Assembly (NCBI GenBank): GCA_025677825.1
Contig: JAIXMO010000035.1
Coordinates: forward strand, 62,001-126,000
Length of the DNA stretch: 64,000 nucleotides
Direction: 5' to 3'
From: Helicostylum pulchrum
Lineage: Eukaryota; Mucoromycota; Mucoromycetes; Mucorales; Mucoraceae
Position numbers and translations under genes: made by a program. Position 1 is the stretch's first letter, and each line of letters begins with the position of its first letter. The notes below the pieces were generated by a model. That model did no database searches, was not told the origin of the DNA, and saw nothing but the letters and a program-made list of their open reading frames with translations. Shown piece by piece: positions 37,197-48,266 of the stretch.

Positions 37197-40100
37197 TTAC
37201 ACGTCATCGACGGTAGGCCTTTTGGCGTTTCGATTTAAGAAAGCCACGGCTTTTTGGTTAAAGAACTCAGTTTTGAAGTGACTGGTATTAGGGGCAAAAG
37301 TGGGAAATGTAGCGCCAAACATGAGCATTGCGAAAGCCGACAAAGAGTCTCTGCCATGAGTATTTTTTGACGCGAGCACCGAAACACATTCTTGGTTATA
37401 ACATACAAAGGAACTATTTACTGACTTGGTTTTCTTTTTTCCGGACTTATTATACGAAGTCCTTGCAGGGTGAAAAAGTTTTCCGGAACAGAAAGGACAA
37501 GTTTGGGAAGTGTCATGCTCGTCTTTAATGCATACGGACGTATACAGGCCATGTTTTTCAGGCTTCCATGTGCCTCCCTGCCGGGAATGACCCTTCAATC
37601 GGGACCCAATACCGTACCCACGGTCTCCAACGAACAAGATTGGTACGGTGTTTCCGGAAGAAGAAGCATTTCTACGCTCTTTTGAGCATAACTGGCCAAC
37701 GTATTTTTGTTTCTAAAGCTCATACATTCGTTTCCTCTTATTCCTTTTTGAGCTGTAGTAAAAGTTCCTCAGTGGGTCTCTTGCGGATTTTTGTTTCTCG
37801 TGCCAATTATTAATATCGGCTGTAGTTAGAGCACTTGATAGGTCTTCTTTACAAAGATCGAGCTCTAGCTTCTGAACTTCTTGACCGACAATACTTTCCT
37901 TTTTGCTTCTTATTAGGTGTTGTCGTATTTTTTTCTGACCACTTCCATGATCAATATCATTTGAGTTTATTTTGAATGTCTTTGGTAGACTTAAATAATC
38001 AGATTCCTTAAATTCACTAGGATCTATTTTTTTTAAAAAGTGATACGTGAGATCAGTTACGGATTGCATATAGTTTAATAACAAAAAAATTTATAAACGC
38101 TTATACTTACCAATTACTTGCTCCAAAACAAAGTATTTGTTGTACAGATTCAGACTAAGTTCAAATCTTTCCTTGGAAATTTCGATGTTTCTGTCATCGT
38201 ACAGAATCCATTGTCAGTACCAGAGAATGAAACTTCTTCAGATTGAACAAATTTTTCATCAATTGAGATGTTTTCTACATTGTCAATACACTTGTAGTTT
38301 TCTTTAGTAATCAAAAGCTTCTTTTCAATCGGTGCGGAAACTTTTATCTGATAGTCTGATGTTTCATGTCGAAGCGAGCTGGAAATTGCTTTTTCTTTAG
38401 ACAATGCTTACTTGGTTACTCCAATCCTATCAAAGAGGTCACGTCGTATTCTTTTTTGCTCAGCAATCTGTATGTATAGGGCCTGGTTTTGATGAAAACG
38501 TTTCTCTTTTTCAGGGTACTCCTGAGGGGTTATCCATTTTTTCTTCATAGCACGAACATCAAACTGCTCCCTGTTTTTATTTAACTTGACATAAAGTGCT
38601 CGCAATTGATTGTCCAGATTTTCGATTTCTTTTTGACTCGCATTTCTTTTAGTCTCTGCATCTCTCTTTTCCTTTTGTAACAAGGATTTTTTTGGCTTTG
38701 ACGAAGTATCTTTAGATTCAAGAACAGTATCCATGTTTTGTTTTGTTGGTTTGGTAAGCGTACCCGTAATTCTTACTGTTTTTAGTCCAGGCAACAGCGA
38801 CATGTTATGCTGGAAATCCAAACCGTAACTTGCACTTACTTTTTTTATTTCGGCGAGATTGAAGAAAGATCCAAAAACAGAATCTTTTGACTCCGTAGCT
38901 GAGCGTCTAGATAATATTGCGTTTCCGTCGAAACCATATATATCCATTGGTTGCTCCAAATTAGAATCACAGAAAGATGAAAATATAGTAGGGGCGTCTA
39001 TTTTGAAACAATGCAGACTACTTGGTTTTGATCATGGAGAAACAGCCACACAAGATTTCTGATACCCAGTATCGCGCATAGTATCGTTAGACATAAGAAT
39101 GAATGGAATTTGATACGCAGTGGTATACCGTGTTTGCTTAGTAGGAATATATGGCATTAAGAAGTTTGCGATCAGGATTAAGACACGTATCTCTTCTTGT
39201 GTGTATGTTGTATTAGAAATATCTCTAACTTCTGCTTCTGTAATGTGTTGTCCGTGGTACTTAAATATTACTTGGCGCAAAATAGATCTAAACACTGCTA
39301 AACGCTTTCTTCATTGTTAAACAAATTTCTTTTTCCATTGCGAGATTTTTTTATGATGTTAATGGGACGTTGAATGGTTGTAGCTTCTTTTTTGCTGATA
39401 TACAGTTGTCTCTTTTGCTCCATTTCTTTTTTCTTTCTAGCAACATAGGCTTTGTACTTCTGTTCTCGCTCCGGTGCAAGATGTATTTTAAGTAATATAT
39501 CAAGTAAACGATTCAGAACTTTTAAAGGTCTTTTCAAATCCGACCACATAACTTCAAAGTTTGTTGCATACTTGGACAAGGACATTTTCATAACATAAGG
39601 ATCTGTTGCAAAAGCTTTTTTTATATTTCTAGGAAGTATATCAACAAATGCATTGTGAAAATATTGTGTTTTCGTTGAACCTTCTCTCAAGCCTTGAGGA
39701 CCTAAATAGGTGGAGTGGATTAGTTGAAGATGCGCCTTGCTGAAAAGTTTACTAAAGTTACGAGCTATATTTGCTGTTTTTAAACAGAAAAAGTCTAATG
39801 GGGGAGGGAGAAAAATATCATCTTTTTTTTCAAGCTGGTAGTTAGTTGGAAGGACATTTAGTAATCGAGGACCTCTTTTTTGTTGCATTTTGACGCTGTT
39901 ACCGTCCTTTACAAAAGTACATATTCTTAGCAGGTTAATCATTTTGTGCACCTGAACGCCGAAGTCAATAGTATAATCGGTCGCAGCAGTTAATTTTTGC
40001 TTGAGAACTCTAAGAAATGTATCTTTTATATCAGCCGGTAAGTCGCTTCTGATCAATGGTAAGAGAGACGAACTACAATGTCTAGTCTTTTCATCTTCTT

Positions 40101-40730
40101 TTCATTCGTGTCTAACTCTGTGGGGTTATCTGAGGATTATTCTGGTTGATGTAGGCTTTCAACCGTTTGCGTTTTAGAAACAGCACGGGATGAAGATGCG
40201 CCGTATTCGTCTTCTTCGATAAGACTTATTTCTTCGATTTTTTGTGAAAGAACTTCAACTTCTTTACCTTTGCCTTTTACATCTTTTTGGTAATCAGAAA
40301 CTAAGCGGCCAAAGTCACTTTCAACGAGTTCAAACCAGCGTTGCAGGGGCGTTTGAGTTTTTCTCCTCTTCCTTAACATTTTCTCTATCTCAGCAGCGCG
40401 AGCATCTATTCTTTCTTCCGCGCCTGTCACTATTCCTCTATCTAGCCTTTTTTTTGGCCATGCATTGATTTTTGAGATCATCAAGACTTTTTCCGGAGTC
40501 TATACAATCTTGAATCGTTCTAGAAAGATGCCGCTTCATTTCTCGTTGAAAGGCTTCCAAAAGCCCTTCTTCTCTCTGCATCCTTCATTTTTTTTATCAG
40601 TAGGCTCGCTTTCACTTTCACTTTCGAGAAGATTTCGACGAGCTCTCTTCTGGCCTTTACATCTCCAAGTCGGAAGCTGGTTCAAGGCAGGTGTTGCACG
40701 TAAAAATTGTCGCTGTTTCTTTCTGCGCAT
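37197..40730 (-). pseudogene. Fanzor (eukaryotic TnpB-like) nuclease pseudogene
   Basis: RNA-guided TnpB-family nuclease, degenerate. Minus-strand fragments in order: a charged N-terminus (40730-40137), a helical middle (about 40070-39298, then LAVFRSILRQVIF... to 39032), a RuvC-I-like start (MDIYGFDGNAIL...SVFGSFFNLAEIKK, about 38950-38860), a long insert, then the C-terminal core VPILFVGDRGYGIGSRLKG, TSQTCPFCSGK...CYNQEC (zinc ribbon) and HGRDSLSAFAM (RuvC-III-like Asp near 37350), stop at 37197. Disabling changes include TGA at 39032-39034, TAA at 38408-38410, TAG at 37713-37715 and frameshifts near 40060, 39298 and 38165. One intron may exist (about 38109 to 38037). Family recognition is by motif memory, strongest for the NEH/DEHDTSQTCxxC zinc ribbon. 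Confidence 0.65.
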
Positions 40731-41084
40731 TATCAAAGTATTAGTTAGCTTTTTACGAAAAAAACGAAAATAAAAGAAAAGAAAAGAAAAGAAAAGAAAA
40801 AAAAAAAAAGAAAATAAAAAAGAAAATTGCTGCTAACTTATGATCAATTTTGGTATTGATTAATTCTTGGTCTGAACAGAAAAAATAAAAGATGATTTAT
40901 TATTTGGTGTAGGAAAATATGGAAGCCACCACAGGTGCAGTCCTTTTTTATTTCATATTGAACTATTTACTCAAAGGCAATCTCACCATGTGAGAACCGA
41001 AACCAGAATATTATGCAATTTTGACAAAAGTATTTAAGTAATTGGTAAATCTTCTTATTCCCGTAGTGAGACTGGATGAGATCT

Positions 41085-41099
41085 ACTGAGATCCTCAGT
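41085..41099. repeat. Hairpin at the right end of the element
   Basis: ACTGAG (41085-41090) and CTCAGT (41094-41099) are perfect 6-bp arms around a 3-nt loop, 4 nt inside the element boundary. Terminal hairpins without inverted repeats are a feature of IS200/IS605-type TnpB elements. Relevance here is inferred. Confidence 0.35.
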
Positions 41100-41103
41100 G
41101 ACT

Positions 41104-41109
41104 ATACTG
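41104..41109. repeat. Target-site duplication copy 2 (ATACTG)
   Basis: Matches 37022-37027. The transporter frame resumes if one copy is kept and the intervening DNA is removed. Confidence 0.75.
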
Positions 41110-41909
41110 GGAATAACCCAGAGGTATCGCCATGATGACGCTGTACTCATGTACAGTCCGAACACCTGCGTGAATAAGATGCCAAGGTTTAAAAACAGCT
41201 CATTCAAACATCCAAGAGAACCGCGACTTTGTTTCGTAGATATCTCTGGCACATAAATGCCGCAACATGAACCGTAAAGTCCTACAAAAACACGACCTAT
41301 ACATTACTTGAAATTTTTCAGGAGAGAAAGAAAAATAGGTTTCGTGTACAGTGAAGATGCAAAGAGTTTAGAGTGCTGGGGGAGTTTTTTTTGTATACTT
41401 ATCTATATATTTGTACGATATCTAATTACCATGACTGTATTAATTGATAGTGCCGACAACATATCCCCGACCACCATCCAACCTAACCTAACCTCCGGCA
41501 AGTATTAAATTACTTTTTCGAGAAAATCGTCCATTGATGTAACTACTAGCTAAACTACCCGCCAAACCTCCAAACGCGTAAATTCCGATACTCAAACCCT
41601 TAAAAAAAATAGCGGTAATTAATCTTTTTTTTGCGTAAAAACAAAAATATATAGTACCACACCGTATCGAACATGGGAAGGCAAGCAGGAAATACGCTAT
41701 CACTCCGGTCCTCCGCTACATTTACTAATTACGGTTTGGGGCATATATATTAGGTACACCTATAAAAAAACAAATAAAAAAAAAAATTAGTAGTGATTTA
41801 TTTTATAATTATTTCAACGTACCAATATGCCATCCAACGTTAAAACCAGAAAATGCTGCTATCGTAGCACTAAGAACGAGTAATTTTTTAAAAGTTTTGA
41901 AGACATCAT

Positions 41910-42662
41910 ATTTTTTTTTGTAAAAAAAAATAAAGGAATTTATATAAAAAAATACCATCTGTAAGTGCGTGTATAATTTGGATAAGATAAGGACTTATTG
42001 AGTACAATGAAAAATATAAAGTAGTTAGTTGATAAGATAATCATGAAAGAAAAAAAAAACGTCTATCAGTTCGATATTGGTTTGTACTACTATGCAGTTA
42101 TCTGAACGGAACGGAAAAAAATATTTTTCATTTTTATACCTTCGTTGAACTAGATTCAAGACTTTTAGCCTTCCTACTTTTTTTTATAATTAGAACTAGA
42201 TATAGAATTGATTGTTAAATGTAATTCGTAAATACCAAATAGTAGCTATCAAAAAATAACGGCCGCACCAATTTTATTGAAAAAAAGATCGAGATAAATG
42301 AATGTGAACTACTTTTTTTTTAAGGTCTCGAAAGGATCCCGGATTCTATGAACATTTTCCTATCGATAAGTTACTAACTCGAGCCAAATTTGACATTTGC
42401 TTTCCGTTATAAAAATATTACAAAACTAAACTGTCTGGTACTTACTTACTTTTTTTTTTCTAAAAAAAAAGAGACAGAGACGGTAGCATGTGCGCATACA
42501 TATTTCCAATTTATCACTAATTAGCCCAGCATTTAGGCGTCCATTCACCTACTTTCTATGTCCCTGATCATTATTACCCATTTCCTTGAAAACAAACATA
42601 CAAAACAACCACCAAGAGTCTTTTAACTACAAACACTACATCAAACAAAAAATATATAAAAT
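41910..42662. other. Intergenic spacer
   Basis: Upstream of the transporter pseudogene and downstream of tRNA-Asp. AT-rich, no gene seen. Includes a T9-CT-A9 near-palindrome at about 42451-42470. Confidence 0.5.
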
Positions 42663-42734
42663 CTCTCCGACTGGGAATTGAACCCAGGTCTCCCGCGTGA
42701 CAGGCGGGGATACTCACCACTATACTATCGAAGA
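42663..42734 (-). tRNA. tRNA-Asp (GTC)
   Basis: On the minus strand the 72-nt sequence starts TCTTCGATAGTATAGTGG and folds into a full cloverleaf. The acceptor stem is TCTTCGA with TCGGAGA (one G-T pair). The anticodon loop CCTGTCACG lies between CCCGC and GCGGG arms (anticodon GTC), and the T-loop B-box reads GGTTCAATTCC. The discriminator is G, as expected for tRNA-Asp. No intron. It closely matches eukaryotic cytosolic tRNA-Asp. Confidence 0.96.
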
Positions 42735-43169
42735 ACGTATTGACTGATACGCATTGTAATATTATATCAACATTAACAAATAAAAAATGCACGTGATATT
42801 CACGTGAAACAGATATGATTGGATGAAACTATAAATTATTACTATATCTTTTATTTTTCTTTTGATATAATAAAGGAAGCTTTTAGTGATTTTTGAAATG
42901 TAGTCAATCAAATACATGTCTGCACGTGAGTTTCACGTGAAATCCACGTGCGGTAACGTGAATCTTGATCCTGTTACAATTTTTTATTAAAAAAATGTGT
43001 AATTAGCTTCAAGATCTCCTTACTTACTTATTTAACATGTTGAAACACACTCAAAATAGAAGATTATAGTATTTAAAAGATAGAAACTATTTACACGAAT
43101 AAGCGTCTTTTATTACATCTATTTTTATGTTATCGTTACAAAGGTATACTTTATTTTGCATTAATTAAC
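42735..43169. other. Intergenic with E-box cluster
   Basis: The spacer between tRNA-Asp (its 5' side) and the stop of the F-box/Cys-rich gene. It carries five CACGTG hexamers. No coding sequence is seen. Confidence 0.6.
42790..42950. promoter_or_regulatory. Cluster of five CACGTG E-boxes
   Basis: CACGTG occurs at 42790-42795, 42801-42806, 42923-42928, 42934-42939 and 42945-42950. Two sit in the longer palindrome TTCACGTGAA, and the two groups share the pattern CACGTGAnnTTCACGTGAAA. Basic helix-loop-helix factors (Cbf1/Pho4/USF type) bind this hexamer. The target gene is unclear; the nearest downstream unit is tRNA-Asp. Confidence 0.5.
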
Positions 43170-44154
43170 TTAACCAAAGACGCTAAAATCATCTTCGTCT
43201 GCAACTAATTGATTTTTCGGTAAGACTCTACGACGATTCTTGAGTCTAATTTGATTGTCGTTTGCCATAGGAGGAATTCTTTTTATTTTACAGCCTTCAC
43301 AAACAGGTACACACTTCCAACAATAGTCAAAATGATACCCACAAGACCAACACTGAGCAGTAACGCACATAATTCTTCGACATTTATCTACATTTTGATA
43401 CAAGTTATTATTTTCGCTCGAATCAGCCGTTCTAGGTCTTCCGTTATCTTGTTGAATTTGTATTCTTTGAATTCTTCGCTCTAATAAGCTTAATTCTTTT
43501 TCTAATTGATTTTCTCGTTGATCTTCAGGTAAATATGCGCATAGTTTAATATCCAATTCTACGTGAGGATGAATAGATAATTTATTCCAGGTTCTTTGAT
43601 ATACTTCTAAATGTGGTTCATAATCCATATAATAGTGGTAAACACTTATTTTTTCTATAGGCAATGACTTGGGTTTGACAGAATCAAACTTTAACATTTC
43701 CTGTAATAACTTTATGTCTACTTCGAAGTTTGTATTTTCTTTTCTATTTGTTGCACTAAGTTTTCTTAAATGAGGAAACTTGATAAGCATAATAATCGGT
43801 GAAAAATCCGGATCATCGTTGTCATCCATAATGACCTATTTAATGTCGTTTAGAAACATATTTCAAAAAAAGCCACTACATAACTTAGCTTACTTCTGTA
43901 ACATGATGGCGTAAGCCATTTATATCATCGAGTTTTCGAAGTGAAGAGTAAATAGGTTGTAGGTCGTGATATAAGTTTACGTCGAATACAATTTTTTTCC
44001 ATAAATACGTTGAAGATAAATAAAAGTAACGCATTTGTTGACATGTGTCCATTAAATGAGTATTGGAACAAAGATCGAGGTACTGACTGACATTGGCAAT
44101 AATATCATAAGGAAGTCTAAGCAACCACGGTCTAGTATCTACAGTGCTTTCCAT
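43170..44154 (-). CDS. F-box-like protein with C-terminal Cys cluster
   Basis: Exons 44154-43894 and 43835-43170 total 927 nt, or 308 aa. The N-terminus RLPYDIIANVSQYLDLCSN...YLWKKIVF reads as an F-box that would bind Skp1. The middle is Leu-rich without a clear repeat. Near the C-terminus a dense Cys/His set (CVTAQCWSCGYHFDYCWKC followed by VPVCEGCK) probably binds zinc, with two or more CxxC pairs. The tail is basic, then acidic. Substrate and family are not recognised; similar F-box proteins with Cys-rich tails are frequent in mucoralean genomes (general impression). A start slightly upstream would add a Phe-rich leader and was rejected. Confidence 0.72.
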
Positions 44155-44838
44155 TCTATTGTTAGGTAGTTGAAAAAGAAGTAAAAAAAAAAAAAAAATC
44201 TTAATAAGCAAGTTCTGTGACGCTTATTTCCTGATTACAAATTGTTTCTCTCGATTTTGAAACAAAAAGTGGGGTTTATAAAAACAGTTATTGGGATTAT
44301 ACGACGAGCGCTTCTTGCCTTTGAGAGAGTAACATTTTATTCAATTAAAATTAGCAAAACAGCACATAAACTTCGAATGTTTTTTTTTATATTTGATTTG
44401 CAAAGTCTGGTAACATGGTATTTTTCGTCCTTTTGAAGTTGGACATCAAGAGTGTCAAACTTAGCATCTAAATAATGTTTGAGTTTAGGATCATAAACAT
44501 ATTACCTTGAGGTCATACATCATTGGAGCACTTATTTTGGTCACGGTGCTGTCCGAGATAAAAGAGGTACGGTTGATAATGTATCCCCGTAAAAAACAAC
44601 CCTCATGTTGCCTGGTGAGTAGTATGATGTAGTATCCCCTGAAAATTTTAAAACAACTCACGTTGAATAAACTCTATTGCAGTTGGCCCAACTATGGTGT
44701 TACATACGGCCAGTTACATGTTCCGCTTCCACGTGACCAAAGAAGGATTACCTCGTCTTAGTTTTTAAGTCCATGACGTTCTTGCCCATATCTATAACAG
44801 ACTTTTTTTTCCTCTTTTTTTTCTTACAACAATAAAAC
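44155..44838. other. Intergenic, divergent promoter region
   Basis: Lies between the divergent F-box (-) and EMC1 (+) genes. No exon chain is recognised. One CACGTG occurs near 44731-44736, and a T/C-rich tract immediately precedes the EMC1 start. Confidence 0.5.
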
Positions 44839-47800
44839 ATGTTTGCGATCACCAAAAGTGGTCTCAACCTACTGTTGTTAGGATTGTTACAGGTTATTGT
44901 ACCTGTAACAGCCATTTATGAATCACAAGCCGGTACATTTGATTGGTAACTTGAACGCGTTTCTGCAAAAATAAAATAATATTGAACACACCCTTCCAAA
45001 TCATTTAGGCATCATACTTGGGTAGGTCATCCTCGCGAAGCCGTTAAAATCGATAACGATCGCCTTGCAGTATACTCTGAAAAAAACATTATTGCTTCTC
45101 TTAATACACATTCCGGTGCAGTTGGTAAACACTATTTTCATCATCATCTTTTTTTCTGTCATCATTCTAATATTTATACATGTTGGAAAAAATAGAGTGG
45201 AGACAAGTACTTGACAACGATTTAGATCAATTTTTAGCTACAGATTCTGGTAACGATTGAGTTAAAGAAAGAAAGAAAGAGAGATAGAATAGATCGATTG
45301 ACCACAAAGCTATTATAGGAATTTTAACTTTATCTAGTTTACCTGAACGCGCTCAATTTTGGAACAACACAAACGGTCAATTGATTTGGGAATATACGTT
45401 ACCCGAAACTGAGAACTTTGGAAATGCTAAGCCTGTCGCTTGGAATAATGGAGAGACGGCTGTATTTGTCGGTAACACCAAACTCGTTAAATTATCAAAG
45501 GAAGGAAAAGAGCTTTGGAGCTGGACTAGAGAATCGAAGGAAGTGTAAGTAAAATATAGAAAGCGAGTGACGAGCAGTTTTTAACTTAAGTATCGTAAAC
45601 GTTATAGTCAAGGATTCGAAAGTATCAAGACCCTTCAAAGAGGAAGTGCCATTTACGTTATTGTGGAACCAAGTGAAGAGGTTAAATCTCCCTTCTTTGA
45701 TGTAAGCATTGTCGACGGTATTACAGGAGAAACAACTCAATCTCTTCAAATTCCTTGTCGCAACACTGCTAGTGATATTACCTACGTTGGAAATTACATT
45801 ATTTGGACTGAAGACGATTTGATTAAATGGTCACCTATCGATAAAAAGGATATTAAGAGTTCTTCATTGAAGGTTAATATAATGAATGATAATATTACAA
45901 TGCATTGAAAGACTAATTTTGTTATTTTTTCTTAGACTCTTGTCAACACACTTCCTACAGCCGATAGATTTGTTCCCACCAAGATCAGTATTGAAAGTGA
46001 AAGTAACAATGCCAACACAAAATCATTTGTACTTTCTGCTGAATACGAAGCTGAGGAACATGATGAGATTACATCAGTCCTTGTCAGCATTGAAGAAAAG
46101 TCTTTGGTCTTAAGTAATTACTTTGGAACTCAAGCTTCGTTTGGTGGTATTGATTTCCATCGATCTTCTTTAATCCGTGCCGTCAGAACCTCGCCCACTG
46201 AATTCACCACGTATATTTTACCTGAAGGAAAGGAAATTAAGATCCAACACGATTTCTCATTATCTGGTGATATCAATTATATCAAGTTAGTTAATCTTGA
46301 ACCTTTATCTCTTTTTGTTGTTACTGATGGTTCTTCCGTATTTTATTACAACGAATCTTCTATTGTTTGGTCTCGTGAAGAATCATTAAGCAACATTGCT
46401 GCTACTGAATTCTTGGAGCTTCCCGAGAAAAAGATGTGGACTCAAATGGCCGATGAATTAGACGAAACTGTTAGCGAACAAGCAAAAGAAAACCCTGTTT
46501 CACGTTATATTCGTCGTCTTACTACTCATGCTCTTGAGCTTCGTAAGCTTCCTGGATGGACCGTTTCTCACTTCATCAGTATGTCTGGATCTACTCTTGT
46601 TAGCAAGGATACCGAAGTAACCATTTTAGAAGCTCAATCTTGTTGGTTAAACAAAACCAAGCCTGAAATCTTGTATCGTGATAACTTTGGTTTACGTAAG
46701 CTTTTAATTTCTGCCACAAAGAGTGGTAAGATTGTTGCTCAAGATACTTCTCGTAACGGTAAGATTGTTTGGAGCAGATATGTCGATACTTTCTCCTTCA
46801 CCCATATCTACGTTGTTCGAGCTGCTTCCGTAAAATTACCTCCTGTTATTGTTGCTGTTGGTGACACTTATGATGAGGTTGGAGGTCAAGCTACAGGTTT
46901 TATTCGTTTAAATGCCTTGACAGGTGAGAACTACGTCTCTACAGCTACTGAATCCGCTAATCTCTTTGAACCTGTCATTGTCACCAATATTGGTACTGAT
47001 AAGATTGTTCGTTTACCTATTGAAGACCCTGAGGAACGTACTCACATGTTGGCTATTTTCGAAGCCGGAAGTGGTCGTGTCTATATTTACCCTGATACCT
47101 TTGCTGCTCGTGAAAAATTTGCTGCTGAATTCCTTCCTAACTTTTACTTATCTTACCAAAATAAGGAAGGTAACTTGAAGGGATACAAGGTTGTCGAAGG
47201 ATACAGAGGTAGTCTTAAAGTCCTTCCTATCTGGGAATTCAAGTTGCCTCAAGATGAAGATGCTCTTACTATCAGTAAGCCTCAAGCAAATGAAAAGGTT
47301 GCTTCTCTTGGTCGCGCACTTGGTAACCGTAACGTTCTTTACAAGTACTTAAACCCTCATATGTTTGCTTTAATTACTCGTAATGCCAAAAAGGGATCAA
47401 TGAATGTTCGTGTTATGGACTCTGTCAAGGGTACTATCTTGTATGAAACTATTCACGAACAAGTTGATACTAAGACCAACGAAGTTCACGTCATTCAATC
47501 TGAAAATTGGTTTGTATACCATTTCTGGAGTAACGATATTAAGCCTAGAGGGTATCAAACTGTCGTTTTAGAGCTATATGAAGGTGAACATGAAAATGAA
47601 CGTGTAGTTAGGTAAATAATGACATACTCATTACGTGTATGATGCATACATTAACTCGTTTATTTTTATTTTTAACATTATTAGTACCAATTTCTCTTCC
47701 TTTGATAATATTCAACCTCATGTTCTCTCTTCCGCATTTGCTTTCCCTTACCCAATTACTACTATGGGTGTTACTGAAACTAGAAATGGTATCTCCACCA

Positions 47801-48266
47801 AAGATATTCTCTGTAAGTTAAATTTTGAATTGAGATAGAATTTAAAACTAATTTTTTTATTTAATAATTAGTCGGATTACCTACACATCAAATTATGGGT
47901 GTCAATAAGCGTTTATTCGATCCTCGTCGTCCTACAGAAAAGCCTAGTAAAGATGATCAAGAGGAGATGTTGTTCCCCTATGGTCCTATTCCTGACGATA
48001 AGCGCTTGTTTTTGACTTATAACCAAGACGTTGCGGGTATTGAAGCTATTGTTTCTAGCCCCTCTTTATTAGAATCCACTGCACTTGTGTTTGCCTACGG
48101 TATCGATACTTTCTTTACAAGATCATCTCCCAGTAGACAATTTGATGTACTTTCTGAAGATTTCTCAAAGGCTCAATTGTTACTGACTATGGTTGGTTTA
48201 GTTGTTAGTATTTGGATATCTGGACCTATGGTCCGTAGAAAGCGTGTTAACGCTTTATGGAAGTAG
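44839..48266 (+). CDS. EMC1: ER membrane protein complex subunit 1
   Basis: Eight exons: 44839-44945, 45009-45124, 45196-45249, 45319-45544, 45608-45872, 45936-47611, 47685-47812, 47872-48266. They total 2967 nt, or 988 aa, the usual EMC1 size. A signal peptide (LNLLLLGLLQVIVPVTA) leads into IYESQAGTFDWHHTWVG, the start of the luminal PQQ-like propeller. The C-terminal DUF1620 region contains FPYPITTMGVTETRNGIS, GLPTHQIMGVNKRLFDPRRP and LFLTYNQDVAG. A final TM helix (LLLTMVGLVVSIWISG) is followed by RRKRVNALWK on the cytosolic side. EMC inserts tail-anchored and multi-pass proteins into the ER. Codon use in the large exon is strongly biased to T/C-ending codons, suggesting good expression. 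Confidence 0.96.

Larger units (their letters stand above)
37028..41103 (-). mobile_element. Fanzor/TnpB-like element inserted in transporter gene
   Basis: A 4,076-bp insertion is bounded by identical ATACTG hexamers at 37022-37027 and 41104-41109 (CAGTAT on the coding strand), taken as the target-site duplication. Inside is one minus-strand, degenerate, TnpB-like ORF set. No clear terminal inverted repeats are seen; the right end carries a short perfect hairpin (41085-41099). An AAAAG tandem run lies at about 40768-40800. The ends are set by the duplication and the restored host reading frame, so they are precise if the duplication is real. The Fanzor identity rests on the ORF below. Confidence 0.75.
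36146..41909 (-). pseudogene. MFS sugar transporter pseudogene, split by a transposon
   Basis: Minus strand. The N-terminal part is at 41909-41104 and the C-terminal part at 37027-36146. Recognisable parts: AFSGFNVGWHIG, PQTVISKCSGG, IYVPEISTKQSRGSLG, ASSWRYLWVIPSI, then FAVESPRYLCSVGK, VYMHRVGRKGF, VPWMIAPELLP and VWFFMPETTGKDLD. These are the order and signatures (ESPR, GRR/K, PETTGK) of fungal hexose/facilitative transporters. Inactivation is clear: TGA TAG in tandem at 41697-41702, several frameshifts (near 41880, 41730 and 36290) and a 4,076-bp insertion. Dropping the insert and one copy of the 6-bp duplication restores a continuous IPSILTAIQ reading across the break. Which lesion came first cannot be told. 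Confidence 0.88.

Noticed and set aside
37713..40484. Several separate minus-strand ORFs (37713-38084, 38150-38404, 38408-38959, 39298-40056, 40137-40484) as independent genes
   Set aside because: They are collinear pieces of one TnpB-like protein, separated by single stops or frameshifts, inside one insertion. Treated as one pseudogene.
37028..41103. Helitron as the element type
   Set aside because: No Rep/helicase motif. Boundaries show a 6-bp duplication rather than insertion between A and T without duplication.
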